From the NCBI GenBank assembly GCA_003342815.1, contig PTEX01000340.1, positions 587,212 through 651,211 of the forward strand: a stretch of 64,000 nt of DNA. The letters are read 5' to 3'. Positions within the stretch are counted from its first letter, which is position 1. Each line of letters begins with the position of its first letter. The notes under the pieces are model-generated. The model had not been told where the DNA came from. It did not search any database and was given only the letters and a program-made list of their open reading frames with translations. The stretch comes from Eudromia elegans. Taxonomy: Eukaryota; Chordata; Aves; Tinamiformes; Tinamidae. Made by a program: the position numbers and the translations under genes. Shown piece by piece: positions 10,456 to 24,285 of the stretch.

Positions 10456-13390
10456 GGAACCATATAGAGGAAAAACACAAAAGCAAAACAAGACTCCTAA
10501 ACCTTGCTTGCAGCACCTCCTCAAAGCAACCATAAACTGCTGACACTGGGTACAATTGTCCAGCAAAACGTGCACCCACCTTCCAGTGGCCTCATTTGAA
10601 GGGTACTTTGGAGAGCCCGTGGCAGTCGGTGTCCAAAGCCCAGCAAGGTCACGCAGCGCCGCACGTGCTGCTCCCTCCACTTCAGCAGCGCCTGTTGCCT
10701 TCTCATGGGAGGAATTAAGCTGGTTTAGTGTGGCCTGCTCTTGGCAAATGTACCCTGATTGCTCTGCAGATGCTGTGATTGCATTTTTCAAGTCTTTCAC
10801 TCTGTGGTCTGCCCTCCACAAGATTGCAAAGACATTCACAGAGCGTTTGAAACTGAAGGAGCCAGTCCTTACCGTGTCCGGAGATGAGTTTATCAGGCCA
10901 TGGCAATTTGCAGACACTCCTCTCCTCTTGTAATCTCACAGCTCTGTGATCCCATAGCTCCTCCTTCCCAGCCGAGATGTTGCCCCTTGATGCTGTTGTT
11001 CACTGCAGGGCCCAGCTCAACAGGGCAGCCTTCCCCTGCAGGTGACCACCAAGGCAAAGAGAGCACTAGCAAGACTGGCTGTGCTCGCTATAGCAGTTGG
11101 TGCCTTTGTTCCTGCCCTGAGCCTCACAGGGAGCCTCGGCTGTAGTCAGCACCAGCAATGCTGAACCCGCTTGGGCTGCAAGGCTGAAGACGTGTAGGGC
11201 TTACAAAATCTAAAAAAGAAAGAAAAAACACAGACCAATGAGCACACCCTGCAAAGGATGTGCTTTTCCTCCCAACTAGTGCTATTTCCAAGGAGCTCTC
11301 TAAGCTCTATCCCTGTTTTAGTCGAAGTGACAACTTGTAAAAGCATTGGAAACGGCCCTACTTATGAGTTGCAACAAACTTGTCTGTTCTTGGCTTTGGG
11401 ACAGTCCCCCAAATAGCACAGGAAACACAGAATAAATTTTTGGGTCCACCCAAGCCACTCAATGATAAAATAACCTCAAAAGAGTAATGCTCCTTGCCTG
11501 TTCATATTACATTTTGCTACAGAAAGCTTGATTAAATCTGTCTGTACATAGCTGCAGACTGTAAACTTAAGGTACATTATAGCTGCATAGAGCTGCCCAC
11601 ATTTCCAACTCTCTGCCTCCCACTCGATACAACAGTCCCATGTAGACAGGACACTCTATGGGGAAGTTCAGCTGGTTGACTTCTTTTATACCATTGTCTC
11701 ATCTTTCATCTGACATTGACAAGACTGTAAGGGTGGGATGTTGGGACATGCAGGCTTTAATCTTACTCTCCCAATGAAAGATGTTTAAGAAGAGGCTGGA
11801 ATCCACAGCCTCTGCTGCAAGGAGTATAGTGCAAATATCTTTTTCCCTTAGATAATTTGCAAATGTGGTGGTTTTTAGCAAATCTGCTCCCAAAATCACC
11901 ACCACAAGCAGCATCAGACTATGGTCATCGAAACTTTTTGAGAAGAAGGTGTTGCCACTGCATAGCCTAGAAGTATTCTTCAAAATACCTGCAGGACAAG
12001 ATGTCCAGGACAGGATGCAAAAGCCAAGGCCAGCAGACTCTTCTGCTATTTAAATGACATGCTAAAGCAGTTCAAATACACGGTACCATCAAAATGCACA
12101 GGACACTTCCATGGGAAGGACAAGAAAGACATTTTGCAAAATTGTCATTTTGCAGGCTAACACCACAGCTGCATTTAACCAACTCTTCCCTAGGCAGAGG
12201 AAAAGTTTTTCATACGGCCTGTGAAATCAGTTCTCCATTTTTCCCTTAATGTCGTTTAATTTGTCAGGGAACAAGAGTTGCCCCTCATTTTTAGTGACAG
12301 CGATTTCCAGCTCCATTAAAGAGAAGCTGTTTTTCCAAAAGTCAAAAAAGTAAAACGAAGTGTTTTCCCAAATCTCCTCAGCCACCCAGGAAAGAGATTT
12401 CTCTTAATGTCTCAAAATGATCTTTTAGAAACAGAGAAATTGTTGCTTTGCTGTCCTTGTTTTCCCTGTTGTCCCTGTCACTGCTGTCACACCCGCAACT
12501 ACTGTCAAACTCCCTGCTGATTTAAAAGCATTTAATTAATTCCTCTCTTCCTTATTCCAGCCTGTATGTTTCTATCTCTTGCTGGCAGGTGCTGTGACAA
12601 GCTGCATGGAGAGGCGTCCCAGCGACACTTTTCCTACCACCAGCGGAGCCAGGATGTGTGTCTCCTTCCTTGTGGTTGTTTTTTTGGTAGTGGTGGTGGT
12701 GGTTTTGAGGTTTTTGGGGGGTAAAACTTCCCCTTGAAAACACAGGGAACAAAGAAAGCAAATTTCTTCCCAAAAGCCGCTATTAAGAATAAACTGCAAG
12801 TCTTTCCACATCCAGGAACACACAGGCCAGAAGCAAATGTACTAATCCAGAGCCCATTCATCTATGCAGTAGTCTCAGATATTCTCAAGGTCATTTGAGG
12901 AACGACACCAATAGATTAAGGTGACCCAGGTTTCCCAAGGCCATTGGCATTTAGGGATAAAGATGTGCTACTGTACTAGCCACGTATATGCAGACTACTA
13001 CAAGAGAACACAGTGATGGTGGAAACATGGGCTTCAGCCCCCTTTCTGTGAGAGCAGCTACCTTTAAATGTAGCACAAAGTGAGGTGTTGGTGAAATGAC
13101 AGAAAGGGATTTGACATTTTTTGCTCTTAGGAGCAAAACAGCAAGAGCAGCAGGTAAATATGGATGAGAGAAGAAAGATGAGAACTATTCACGATTTTGG
13201 GCTGAACTTGGACAGCTTCTCCCTCGAAACGCAGACGAGGGGAGTGCTGAAATTCATCTTAAATGCTGATTTTTGCCTCTTCTTTCAGCTGCAAGCCCTG
13301 TCTGCCCTGCTTGCTCAGCCCTACCTGCTCTGATTCTGCAACATCATGCAAACAGTTGGATTTGTTTATTGTTTTTTATAACCCATGGCA
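10456..13390. other. Intergenic; nothing recognised
   Basis: Moderate-GC sequence with no recognisable exon. A GGT-rich run at about 12683-12702 and short AT tracts are the only simple repeats noticed. Confidence 0.6.
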
Positions 13391-13394
13391 CTTT

Positions 13395-13970
13395 CCTGCG
13401 AGGTGATTCCGAAGGCGAGTGCTCAGCTCTGCCTCCCGCCTCACCTCTGCGAGGAGGCGGTGGAGCGCAGCCGGGAAAGCAGGACAGGCCTCACCCAGCT
13501 CTGCTGGACATCTCCGTGATCCTAAACCCAGGGGGCACAGGACTGCCAATGCAGAGGCAATGAACTGTGCGCGGCCACTGGCCAAGCCCCCCGCCCGGCC
13601 CGCGACGCCTCTCTCACCACCTGCCCACTTCCCCGGCTTTCCTGCCCTGCCCGCTCCCGTTTCTGATGCTGTCGCCACGCAGCTATCAGTTCCCGCGGCG
13701 AGGTGCGTGTGAGCTGGGCGGTCACTTGTGAGCTCTCTGCCTGCAGACCCAGCACCGGCACCACCGCCCTAGGAGCCCCTGGGTCTGCAGACACACTGCT
13801 GAGGTCTCCTAAAGCCTTCAGTCTCCGAGCGAGGGGGACCTGCCATGAATTAACTGTTGGAAGCAATCCCTGCAGGTAGCAGCGAAGCCTGAAATGGCCT
13901 CGTATAGAAACGCGGCCTTTCCCCCGACCTGGACACCTCAGAGAAACGGAGAGGTCCCTACGCACGATCC
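13395..13970. promoter_or_regulatory. CpG-dense patch, possible unannotated CpG island
   Basis: CpG dinucleotides cluster at 13395-13725 (for example CCGCCCGGCCCGCGACGCC near 13590) and continue more thinly to about 13970, in otherwise AT-rich flanks. A donor-like GAG|GTGCGT lies at about 13700. A 147-codon open frame on the - strand (13522-13965) and a 97-codon frame on the + strand overlap; neither resembles a known protein. It could be a promoter of an unannotated transcript or only a GC-rich relic. Confidence 0.3.
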
Positions 13971-14976
13971 ACGAGTGCTCTTGTACAAAACACTCGAGGG
14001 ATCAAGCCTTTTGCTGGATTAACTGCTGAACCAGTCATAGCTAATCCAGTTAAGTAATTAGAGGATTATTTCTACAGCTGCCCCGTGATTGCAGTAGCAT
14101 TTCCAGGAATCCGTGGAAATTCCTGTTACCGCAAGGCTGCTCCTCTCCTTCTACCCGGCTAAACGCAGCCCCGGTGCAGCCCAGCACCACTGCTCTTGTC
14201 CTGCCACGTCTGGAGCTGCTGCAGATCTCAAAACTTCCTATGGTTCTTCCTGCTTTCCAGCATCCCCAAGAAGTCCACAGATGGATAAGGCAGAAACAGG
14301 TTTCTGGAAGATACACAGTGCACCAGCTCTCCACTTGCCCCCAGTATTGCCCTATTTAGTATCCCTAGCGCCTGATGGCAGAGGAATTATTTTCTTGCTC
14401 AAAAATATATAGACTCCATACTCTATAACTCTTTCTAGGTGTTAAAAAGAGTACTGACTGGGCACCTCCATATCCTCTGAGCCAGTTAACAATTTTCCCA
14501 TTCTTACATTCTTTTCCATTCATATCACCACCATTACTGAAAGACACAACCTTTAAAAATTATTTTTTATGCATTACCTGCTCATCACAGATTTTGTTCA
14601 TGCATTTAGCAACTTCAATCAACAAGCAGACCTTCCTAACATCATCTTTGCACTCCTAGTTAGCAATCCTAGTTTTTCATTTTGATGCATATTGAACTTA
14701 GTTGGCACATGCTGTTTTTTTCTTTCTTACTCAAAATCGATTTCTATATGAAGAAGCCTTCCCACACAGATGCCGGGTTAAAGGATATTTTGGAATATAT
14801 AAGTTTCCCCCCCAGTCCTTTCCTTTCCCCAGTCAGCCATGTGGTTAGGTCTACATCTTTTCTCATGTAAATTTGTCTGAGAATTATTTTCCACCTTAAA
14901 GAGAAGCGTGGGGCATGAGGGGCTGTCCTCTCCTTAGGTTAGGAGCTACCCCTTGCCCATGGACGCACATTCCTCC

Positions 14977-15029
14977 TACATATACATGTATGTGCATGTG
15001 TGCGTATGTATATGCACACATGCATACAT
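14977..15029. repeat. 53-bp perfect alternating pyrimidine-purine tract
   Basis: Every step from 14977 to 15029 alternates pyrimidine then purine (TA, CA, TG, CG). Inside it GCATGTGTGC at 14994-15003 and its reverse complement at 15014-15023 can pair around a 10-nt loop. Such tracts can adopt left-handed Z-DNA or a cruciform. Confidence 0.85.
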
Positions 15030-18000
15030 TTAAGCAATCAAAAAGAGTGCAAAATTCAGAGGGGCCCAAACCTCCCCTCACAGAAGGACTAATCCATCCA
15101 CATGCCTCTGTGTCACCGGAAGGGAACATCTTGGATTGTGAGGATGGTAGACCCACACCTCAGGTCTGACCAGGGTTATCCAGAGTACAACATCTTGCTG
15201 CTCTGTGAATGACTCCGTGTGACCTAGGCAGGAGGATGCCAAAATGCCGGAGGCCCAAGGCCAGCCCTTCCACAGTTACGGAAATTCTGGAAAGAAGAAA
15301 CCGGGATCTTTGCCTGCCGGGTCCAGAGCACATCTGGCTCCAATAAGAGCTCCCAGCAGACGAGCACAGACCACATCCTACAATCTGAGAGCCCAGCACA
15401 GTGCTCCCGGCAGCTTCCGGGGCTGGAGTAAGGGGAGCAGGTATGGAACATGCTGTGGATGTGCCTACGAGCAGCGCAGACATCTTCAAAGCCTGCAGAA
15501 GAAAACAAGGATCCTGCCCTGCCCTTGGCAGCAGTAAATCCCACCTTCGAAACCAGCAGGGACCATGATGGGAAAACTGAGGCTGGTGTTTTACTGAACG
15601 GGCATTTCCCTCCCTAACTCCAAACACACAAAAGGGAGATGGTTACACATCAAAAGGCAAAAGAAGTCCTTTAAGCACTCGGATGCACGAGGTTGGCTTC
15701 TTGGCATGTGACTCGGAGGAGATTTCAGTGATTTCAGTCAAGTCAAAGCGATCTAAGCCAGAGTGAGCAAAGGAAAGAGCAGCCCCTTTTCCCTGCACCT
15801 CTGTGACTGACACAAGCTCCTCTCCTACCATCACATCTCATCCCATGGACCCGCACCTACGTGCTGGGTGGAGCAAGACATAAAAAAAGGTCTGAATGCT
15901 TTGTGATTTACACATCAGAGAAGAGATGAAGCAGTGCAATCTAGGTAACTATAAAGTAAAAGGAAGTAGAAGTGTCTCGCTGTTGATTAGAAATGCTCTC
16001 TGTCAGTAAATGATGGGCAGCTGTGATTCTGTTAAAAAAAACCCTCACAAACTAAAAGCATTATAAAGCAGTTGCACATTTAACTACAGCAGGGGGAGCA
16101 TGACATATGCCAGAAGTGACTTCTTATTTAGTGGAGGGTGGAGTAGGTTGGGAAGGGCTCAAAACTAAACCCAGACTCAGTTTTGCTGAGTCAAAATGAT
16201 GCAAAGGTGCTTGAAAGGAATAAACACTCCTGCTTTTGAGTCATCTGATAAAATCACAAACTTGGTCTATTTCTCAATTCTGCTGACAGTGAATTACTTA
16301 AATGAGCAAAATACGGTGTATTTTTGCTGAGTGTCAAGCCCCTGGAGACTGTTGGGAATGTGTTAATGTGTTAACGGGGTGTGTGCTGCACACTATTTCT
16401 GTGGATTTGCACAAGTTCTCCCAGTCTTGCTTAGCAGTAGCTAAAGAAGGAATGGTATTGCATTGATAACAAAGGAGCTGAGCTGGTATAAACGTGGGGT
16501 AAGACCAGACTCTGTCACTTGAGATTTCACAAAGCCCAGGAGCACAGAATATTTCATATTGTGGCACCTTCCTCATCATGGGGCATTACTCTAGAACTAT
16601 GCCACTGCTGAGTAAAAGCAGAATTGGACTTGCAAATACAGCCAGTTGCCAGCGAGTCACTGGTGAAGACAGTGAACTAGATAAATGCTTGTGTTAGCAG
16701 CATGGAAAGAGTAGAGGGCTCATTGTGTGGCCATCAGAGTGCATGCAGGCCCTGGCGGGGGCTTTGTGCTGCGGCCTGCTTGCTTAGGGGACACCTGTGT
16801 GTGCCACACAGGCCTGAAGACATCATGGTGCCTTGGGCTCCCTGCTGTTGGTGACAGGGAGTCAGACCATGTAGGTCTCTGCAGCCCATCCAGAGCCACC
16901 TTCCTCCATGCCCTGAAGCAGATCAGAATGCACTAATATTAGGATTTTTCCCTCACCTCAAAACCAGCAATAGAGCATTGTGTTTCTTTCAGTCCTGCTA
17001 TCCAAGCTCCCTACACTCCTACTCTGTACTTCCTCCAAGGAGCATGAACCTGTGGTGGGCTCACAGCTGGAAAACCCTGTCCACACTGGAGCTTCTGCAG
17101 CTTGGTAAGTGGCACCAGCACCGGCACCAGACCAGCCTCTCCCCGGGAACAGGCTAGACCCCCTGGGTCTGGGCATCCGTGAAGCAGGATGACTTTGTGC
17201 ATCTGGGCATCCTGATGACTCTGTGTCTACTCGGAATGTCTGGATCAAGCTGTGCAGATTTTCCAAAGCAAATGTTAATGAAACGCGCTTACACTATTCC
17301 CGTCCTTTTTCCCTCACAAAGCACTGCATTTGCATTCTGCTTGCCTTGTAGTTTGCTTCCCTTCTCCCCCTCTTTGTAGTGCACTAGTCGCCATAGCAAC
17401 AGGCATGTCATTGCTGCCAGCAGAGTCTTTATATTCAGAATATAAGAAAAAATTGTGGGTCATTTGAAGTGTGTCGTTCACAGGTGACAGTGTTTCATTC
17501 ACCAAGGCTTGTGTGGAGGAAAGCAACGGCTGTGGCGTCTACCAGGCCTGTATCAACACTGGCAGGGATTACAGACTTGTGGGTTTGAGTACACAAAGGA
17601 CGTGGGAGGATTTGTGTTTTCCTAACTAAATACTGCTCATTTCTTTCCAGAGCCAGGGTTTTGTTTATTTTTTGTGTGCTTGCCAGCCACCTTTTAATTC
17701 AATAACTACAACAAATTTTAACATCCCTTTTCCCTCACAGGGATGCTCATTTCCGAGTGAATGTGAAGGCTGCTGGCTCCAAATTCTGTAAAAATGGTTC
17801 ATAATAACCTATCACATACATGAAGTCTCCCTAACAGCCTCTCACAGCACAGTATGAGGAAATGTAAACTGCATACGGAAAACAGAAGAGAAATGGACTT
17901 GGGAACAGCAGGAAACCTTTGAGGGTCCAAGCCACATCTCTTCTACTTTGATGCAAATGCAAAATAAAATAACAATAACAATAATAACAAAAGGAACATT

Positions 18001-21000
18001 TGGAGGTTAATGAAAATGCTCCAGATTCACAGCTACTTTGTTCTTCCTGTTTTTTGTCTCCGAGAGAGACTTAAAATTTAGCCCTTTTCCCTTTCCGGCA
18101 AAGGCCAGTGGCTGAATGAGGAGACATTAGTCACGTTACTGCTAATGGATATTTGATGAACCTCCGCAAGGCATCGGTCTCTGGTAACATCCTTTCAGTA
18201 TCAAACACAGCCTGAACAGTTCCTCACCAGAAGCTACAAGGCATGCTGTGCATCTGCACCCTTTGCTTTGTGCTTTGCAACGTGCGATGTGGGGCTCAGC
18301 CCAAACTAAATGTGACCGGTCCATTCCCGTCTTTGCCCATCTCATCTGCAATGGGGCTGTAGAAAAGTTCCCCACTGCTGCCTGCAGTTCATGAGGAGGG
18401 AAATTGTATCAATCAGCTACTGGGCATTAGCCAGACACCACTCTTACTACTCAGGATGAAATAAAGTGAAGTCCCAGCTCTCTGAGGTTAAAAAAGACCC
18501 GAAATAAAGACATATTACTATGAAACAGTAAAGCAACCATTAATTCAGCCAAGAGTGGCACTAATGGATACTTTCCCAGCCCTGCTTCAAAGTAAAATGA
18601 TGGCTCTCAGCACTCTAAGTAATGGCAAAATTGGAAATGTCTTGAACCAAATCCCTGTGGGTGGCTCGACTTGAAATTGTGCTTGTGCTTAAGCAGAGGA
18701 AGTAAACAGCGTTTTAGCATTTGGGTAAGCAGGGAGATGTGGTGGGAAAGCATTAACATTTTCAAAAAATACACACTGCTTCTTTTGCCCGTCAGCCTAA
18801 GAGCTCTGAACACATGATGCTGTAACATCCTAGAGAGGTGAAGTTACATAAAATGCAATAAGCAATAGGTAAGTGGAGGAATCACCTGGAGGGAGCTCCA
18901 TTTCCTGGGAAACCTTGATGTCTTGGGAGATATGGGGACTCAGAAAACACAGGACTTCCACGCCGTTGCTGCTGCTGTTGTTTTGCTGCCAGTCAGGTAG
19001 TGTGAGAGCTTGGGGCTCCTGTGGGGGTATTTAAAACAGGAGAAGAGGAATGTGAAGGGGAAAATGTCCTTCCTCACCGTGATGCACTGCACTGAGAGGG
19101 CCTTGAGTGTCGCCCAGTCTTGTACCCAAGGCAAGAAGAAACTCTGGCTGTGATGAGCTCTCACCCTAGGCAGCAAACCTGGCTCATGGAGCACGCGGCA
19201 GCGTGGGCAAGGAAGAACCATGCGCCACGTTACGGGTCATGCCCAGGCAGCAGGGCAGAGCAGCCGTGGGGCGGAGGGCACACGCAGAGCTATCGCTGCT
19301 CCCCACCTGGGGGAGCTGCCCCCGGCCGGGCTGTCCCTCAGCACAGCACGGGTCTGGCTCACGGGCAGCTTCTCCAGCCCCTGAGCAAACCCTACGTGCA
19401 CCCCAAGCACTCAGTCCAGGCAAGGACTGAGTGTCCGAGTGCAGTGTCTGAAGAGTCAGGAGCAAGTTCTGAAATTCCAGAAAGTTCTTGGGGATTTGCT
19501 CCAAGACCTTCCTCTCTTCTCCACCAACATTTCTCCTGGGCACAAAGCAAGCTAAGCATTTGTATGGATTTGAGCGTGTTGCTCGTGAAGAAAACCAGTA
19601 TTGGCAGCACCAGAGAGCCCAAATGATTCTCTGTCTTAGCAAGCACAACGTTAGCAATGTCTAAGGAAGCAATCCCAGTTCTCCTGGGATGGAGTTCAGC
19701 TCTTAGCTAAAAGCAGATCAAGAAAATTACCTTAGCAGAAGCCATTGGTTTAGAAGCAGCACAGTGGAACAATGTGGAACTGTGTTGAACTGCAGCGGAA
19801 GAGCCTGTCCATGCACCCTATTCAACGGATCCTGCCGATCTTCTTTGCCTATGAGAGTGAATATTGAAAACATGGTTCACACATAGAGCAGCACAGCTTC
19901 CATCCTGCAGACATATTGCTGGCAAGTGCCAGGCTTATTACTGCCATTGTAGCAAACACATTTATTCTATTTACTCCAAGAGGAATGGGCAACATGATGT
20001 TATGTAATTTGAAGTCAATTTGGCAGTGGTAAGCAATGGAAAATAGAGGCTGAGTCGTCATTATTTATAATGTTCCACCAAATTAGATCTCAAGGATAAA
20101 AAAAAGAAATTAAGCCCCCTCCTCAGACTGCACCAATTTAGAAGATCACCACCTCATCCAGTGAAAGCAGTCTCATTGACTACACAGGCTGTGGGGACCA
20201 GGTCATACAAATATATGAAACAAATTCTACATGTGATATTCAGCAACCAGTAGCACAGAGTACACTTGAGAGAGACGAATAAAGGAATTTTCCCTTCCTA
20301 AAGCAACTATCTTTTCTCCAGTGACTGATCCTTGGAACAAAATGGAATAGAAATCAAATTGTTCCTGGTTTTGATTTTTGCAAAAGCTGAACTTCAGGTT
20401 TATTAGGATGTGAATATAGCATCAAACACCCTGAAACATCCACAGCTTCAGCTTTGTTGGAAGCATGTCCTGGTATTCATTGAAGTTAATTTTGTTTAAC
20501 ATTACTTTGAATTACATGCACGTTAGGTCCTACTAGGTATGATCCATCATTTCTGATCCATAATAAAGGATTTTCAGATATGCACTTGTAACATTTCTGT
20601 CCACCTCTGTCCCTAAACATCAATTAAACAAGCAATATTAAAATAACCATTATAAAACATACCCTTTCATTTTCAGATCCTTAGTTTTTGAAGAATGATA
20701 CCATTTTATTTAAGACGATAATAGGGATATCAGAATACGTGACAGGACAGCTGAGCACTACATATCCAAAGAAAACAAAGACCATAGTTTTTTGTTATTA
20801 AAAACAGAAGAGGATTTCTAGTAATTTATGTAGATTTTTATAGTCATCCCTTGTGTTGGCTTGTCATAAGGCCGTGACATTTTATTGACACTAAAATTTC
20901 AACCTCAGTTTCTACCAGGGCAGTTCTGTACCTAGAGAAGTTATTTCTCACAGCCGTTAAGTCTATATCTGCCAAACATGTAAAAAAGCCATATGAAATC

Positions 21001-23741
21001 GTGAAGAGAAAAAAAGTTGTTAGGAACCATGAGGAAGAAGGGTGTAGAAAATTAAAAGTGGATACAGCTCAGACTGGCAGGAGGAGATGTGCTGTGCTCT
21101 CTCCAAATTTTTAGATGTTTTTTGGTGCTCTTTCCTAATTTGTGTGTTCAGTGAGTATTGAGTTGGAGACTAACATTCTCCGTTCACTTGCTAATTAAAT
21201 TCCCCAAAGCACGATGGTATTTTGCAAGAGGTTTTCCCAAGAAATAATCTTTTGTCCACTGAGGTTTTTTTCTTGGCATCTGCTGTATATACAAAAGGGC
21301 TCAGAGGTACTGGAAGACGGTGGGTTTTGTTCTGCAAGAGCATTTTTATGTACAGCTCCCCTTCCACACTCCTGCTGCCTCGCTCATGTGCTGCTTTTAA
21401 GGCAGGCTTGCTTTCCCCACTGAGAGATTCTTGCAATACAAGTGATTTCAAAAGGATGCCGGGGAGGTGGCATTGTCTCTAAGAAAACACCATGAAGGTG
21501 CAGGAGCAGGGGAAGGCACTTCCACGAGCGCGCTGTGAAGCACAGAGCAGCAGCTGCTGCTGGATGCTCTCTCTGCCTCTGGAGCTCTGGGCAGAACCAC
21601 ATCCAGTGGTAGCTAGTGACAGTGCTAGTGACTTGCTGACCCTAGACAGGCAGATCCTGGGTGACCAGGAAAGCTAATCTGTGTGGATGTGAACCAGAAT
21701 TGCAGAGGCCCATGGGGGCTTGTGCATAGCCTGGAAATGTCCTCCTCTGAGGCCGCATAGTTTTTAGTTTCACAACAAGACAGACAACAGCATCCAGATA
21801 AGATTTCTTTTAACCGTCCTTGGAGAGGACTACAAATAGTTTTTCTTCTGAAGGTTTGACATACCATGTTAAGGTTTTAGAAGGCTTTGGGGTTAAAACT
21901 CATGTAAAAAGAGCAGGGGATTGAGCTGTTTTTTATAGTTTTGGAGGGTTTTGTGCTATGTCTCTCAGGACCACAAGGAGAGAGCCCCGAGTGTGTGCTA
22001 GAGAATGCTCGGCACCTTTCAGCTGAGGGCAATGTATATCAGCTAATTTTCATTCCATGCACCAGCCAAAATAATGTGGGCCAGCCAAATTAAAAAAAAA
22101 AAAAAAAAAGGTAACAGAAAAAAATTTTGAGTGTCTTTGACTTCTACTCTGTTCAGAAAAATGCAAGATGAGGAATCAATCAATGAAATTAAGGCCAAAT
22201 CTTCTTTTGGAAGTATCAGTCTTGTTTTCAGCATGCACGAGGCACCTTTTAATAAGTAGGTCTGGAAAAAAGACCATTGAACACTAGCAATATTCCCAGA
22301 TGCTGTACTGATAACATAATCGTAAGTCACTTTTTACACTGTATATATAATAAATCAGATGTGGGTGCCCTCAGGGTCTTGGTCTTCTCTTTTGGCCACT
22401 TTAATCACTGGTCCTTCAGTGCACATCTTGTACACACCACTGCACCTGGCAGAATCGGGGTCAGGACACATAACCCTCAGGGAACATCATTTTGTAAATA
22501 CAAGTGCATGCACACAAACTGAAGTGCAAGTCTGAGAGAGTTCAGGCAGCATGACTCTCCTCCTCTTTTATATGTTTGCAGATAGATCACTTAAATCATT
22601 CACACTGCCTTGGGCTGCTGAAAAAAAAAAAAAAAAAAAAGGCGTTACCTTGTGAAAAACAGCACGAGAAGCTCCAGACCAACAAATCCTCTGCATGCTG
22701 TGTAAATGGTGTGGAATTACACCCTCCACCGCCACCACCCCATGCACAGGGGGCCCTGCATGGAAGAGCACAGCAGGAATGCAGCAGATCTGGTTCTACA
22801 CTCTGTGGTGCTGCCCAGGACTTTTCCTTTGCCTCCCGCTGCTGCCGCCAGTGGAGCCAAGTTCCTCCCTCCGTGTGACTGTGGGCCTGGTTTCTGCCAG
22901 AAGCAAAGCCACAAAACAGTCAGCAGCTGGAAATGGGGCCGGGCCTTCTACTGACACAGGCACTGAGTCAGTCCCACTGGCCCTCTTCTTCTCCTTTCTT
23001 CCCTCTCCTCCTACGCGGAAAGAAAAAAGTAGAGACACTCCGCTCAGAGTTTAACTTTAGGAGTGGTACACTTTTAAAAAGGCTTTCCAACTTCAAACAG
23101 TATTGATTCATTCAACCAGGGGCAAGAGGAAGGAAGCTCCTAATTAATCTTATAACATTCTAGGACACTAGTGAAATCAAAAGATTAATGCTCGAGGATT
23201 AATGAGAAGTTTTCCACAGAAAGGGAATCCTCAGCAGTCCTCCTTGCTGCTGCTCACACTCCTCTCACTGTCACTGGAAGGAGTGATTTCGGTTGGATGC
23301 AGCCTCTCCACAGAGACAGGTCTGAAATTTTAACTCGGTGTCAGTTCACAACAGGAGGCTGGAGATAAGTAAACCTTGTTTTCAGCACTAACAAGCAAAT
23401 TGGTCTCATCTGTTGTTTCTTGTTGAGTTTCTTCTCTGCACTGTGAGGCCAATTTTACTTACCAATGGCAGAAGTGTATCTAACGGGAGCACCTTTACCT
23501 GAAGACTTCCCCTTTCAGTTTTGTTTTCCTACAAAATCTGAAATCTGAAGTCAGCTCATCCTTGCTCTGAAACAGATCCCAGCTGCTCCCATTCTCAGAC
23601 TCATACCTCAAATAGCATGAAAGAGACCCACATGTACTTTGCAAGCATTACTCCACCATACACCATGGACCAATACGTGCTCTTCTAAAAATTCTTTGGG
23701 ATGACCACTGGAGAAACTACACAAAGGTCTTACTCTGTATT

Positions 23742-23812
23742 TACATATACATATATATGCATACACACACAAAAAATATGCATACACACATACATATTAC
23801 ATATATATGTAA
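23742..23812. repeat. AT/CA microsatellite-like stretch
   Basis: Degenerate (TA)n/(CA)n sequence with repeated TATGCATACACACA blocks at about 23757-23770 and 23777-23790. Confidence 0.8.
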
Positions 23813-24266
23813 CACAAAGGTCTAGCTGGATCCCCAGATCTATCTTCACATCTTCTTTTTGTTCACCTGTTTAAGAACATGTGTGTGTACACGTGGTCTC
23901 CATACTGTGTTTTGCTATTTGATAAAGTCAGCTTGGAAAGAGGACAGAAATTAAGTACTTCTTACTCTCTTCTTTTTTTAATGAGAGAGAGAGAGTAATG
24001 AGAATCTTCTAGAACTGTTTTAAGAATTCAAACATTTAAAGATCTAGTCTACAGCTTTAAAGATTCAGAAACATTAGTGTGCCATTTCAAAACCAGTTTA
24101 GTACCTGGACTCTGAAGTTCCTCTGAGATTGCAGCTTATATCATAAACGTCAAAATTAGAGCGTGGGACCATATCACTAACACTGAATTTCTTTTCTATT
24201 GCATCATCAATTCACATTATTTCCTGTCTGCCTTTTTCCCCCCCACTTTTTCTTTTTTCACTCTTT

Positions 24267-24285
24267 AAAAAAAAGGGGGGGGGGG
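24267..24285 (+). repeat. A8G11 homopolymer junction
   Basis: Eight A residues run directly into eleven G residues. A very similar junction occurs at 32705-32725. Confidence 0.9.

Noticed and set aside
19120-19657. Overlapping 168-codon (+) and 157-codon (-) frames
   Set aside because: Mutually antisense frames in the same stop-poor DNA, with no family features, no splice context and no strong start context.
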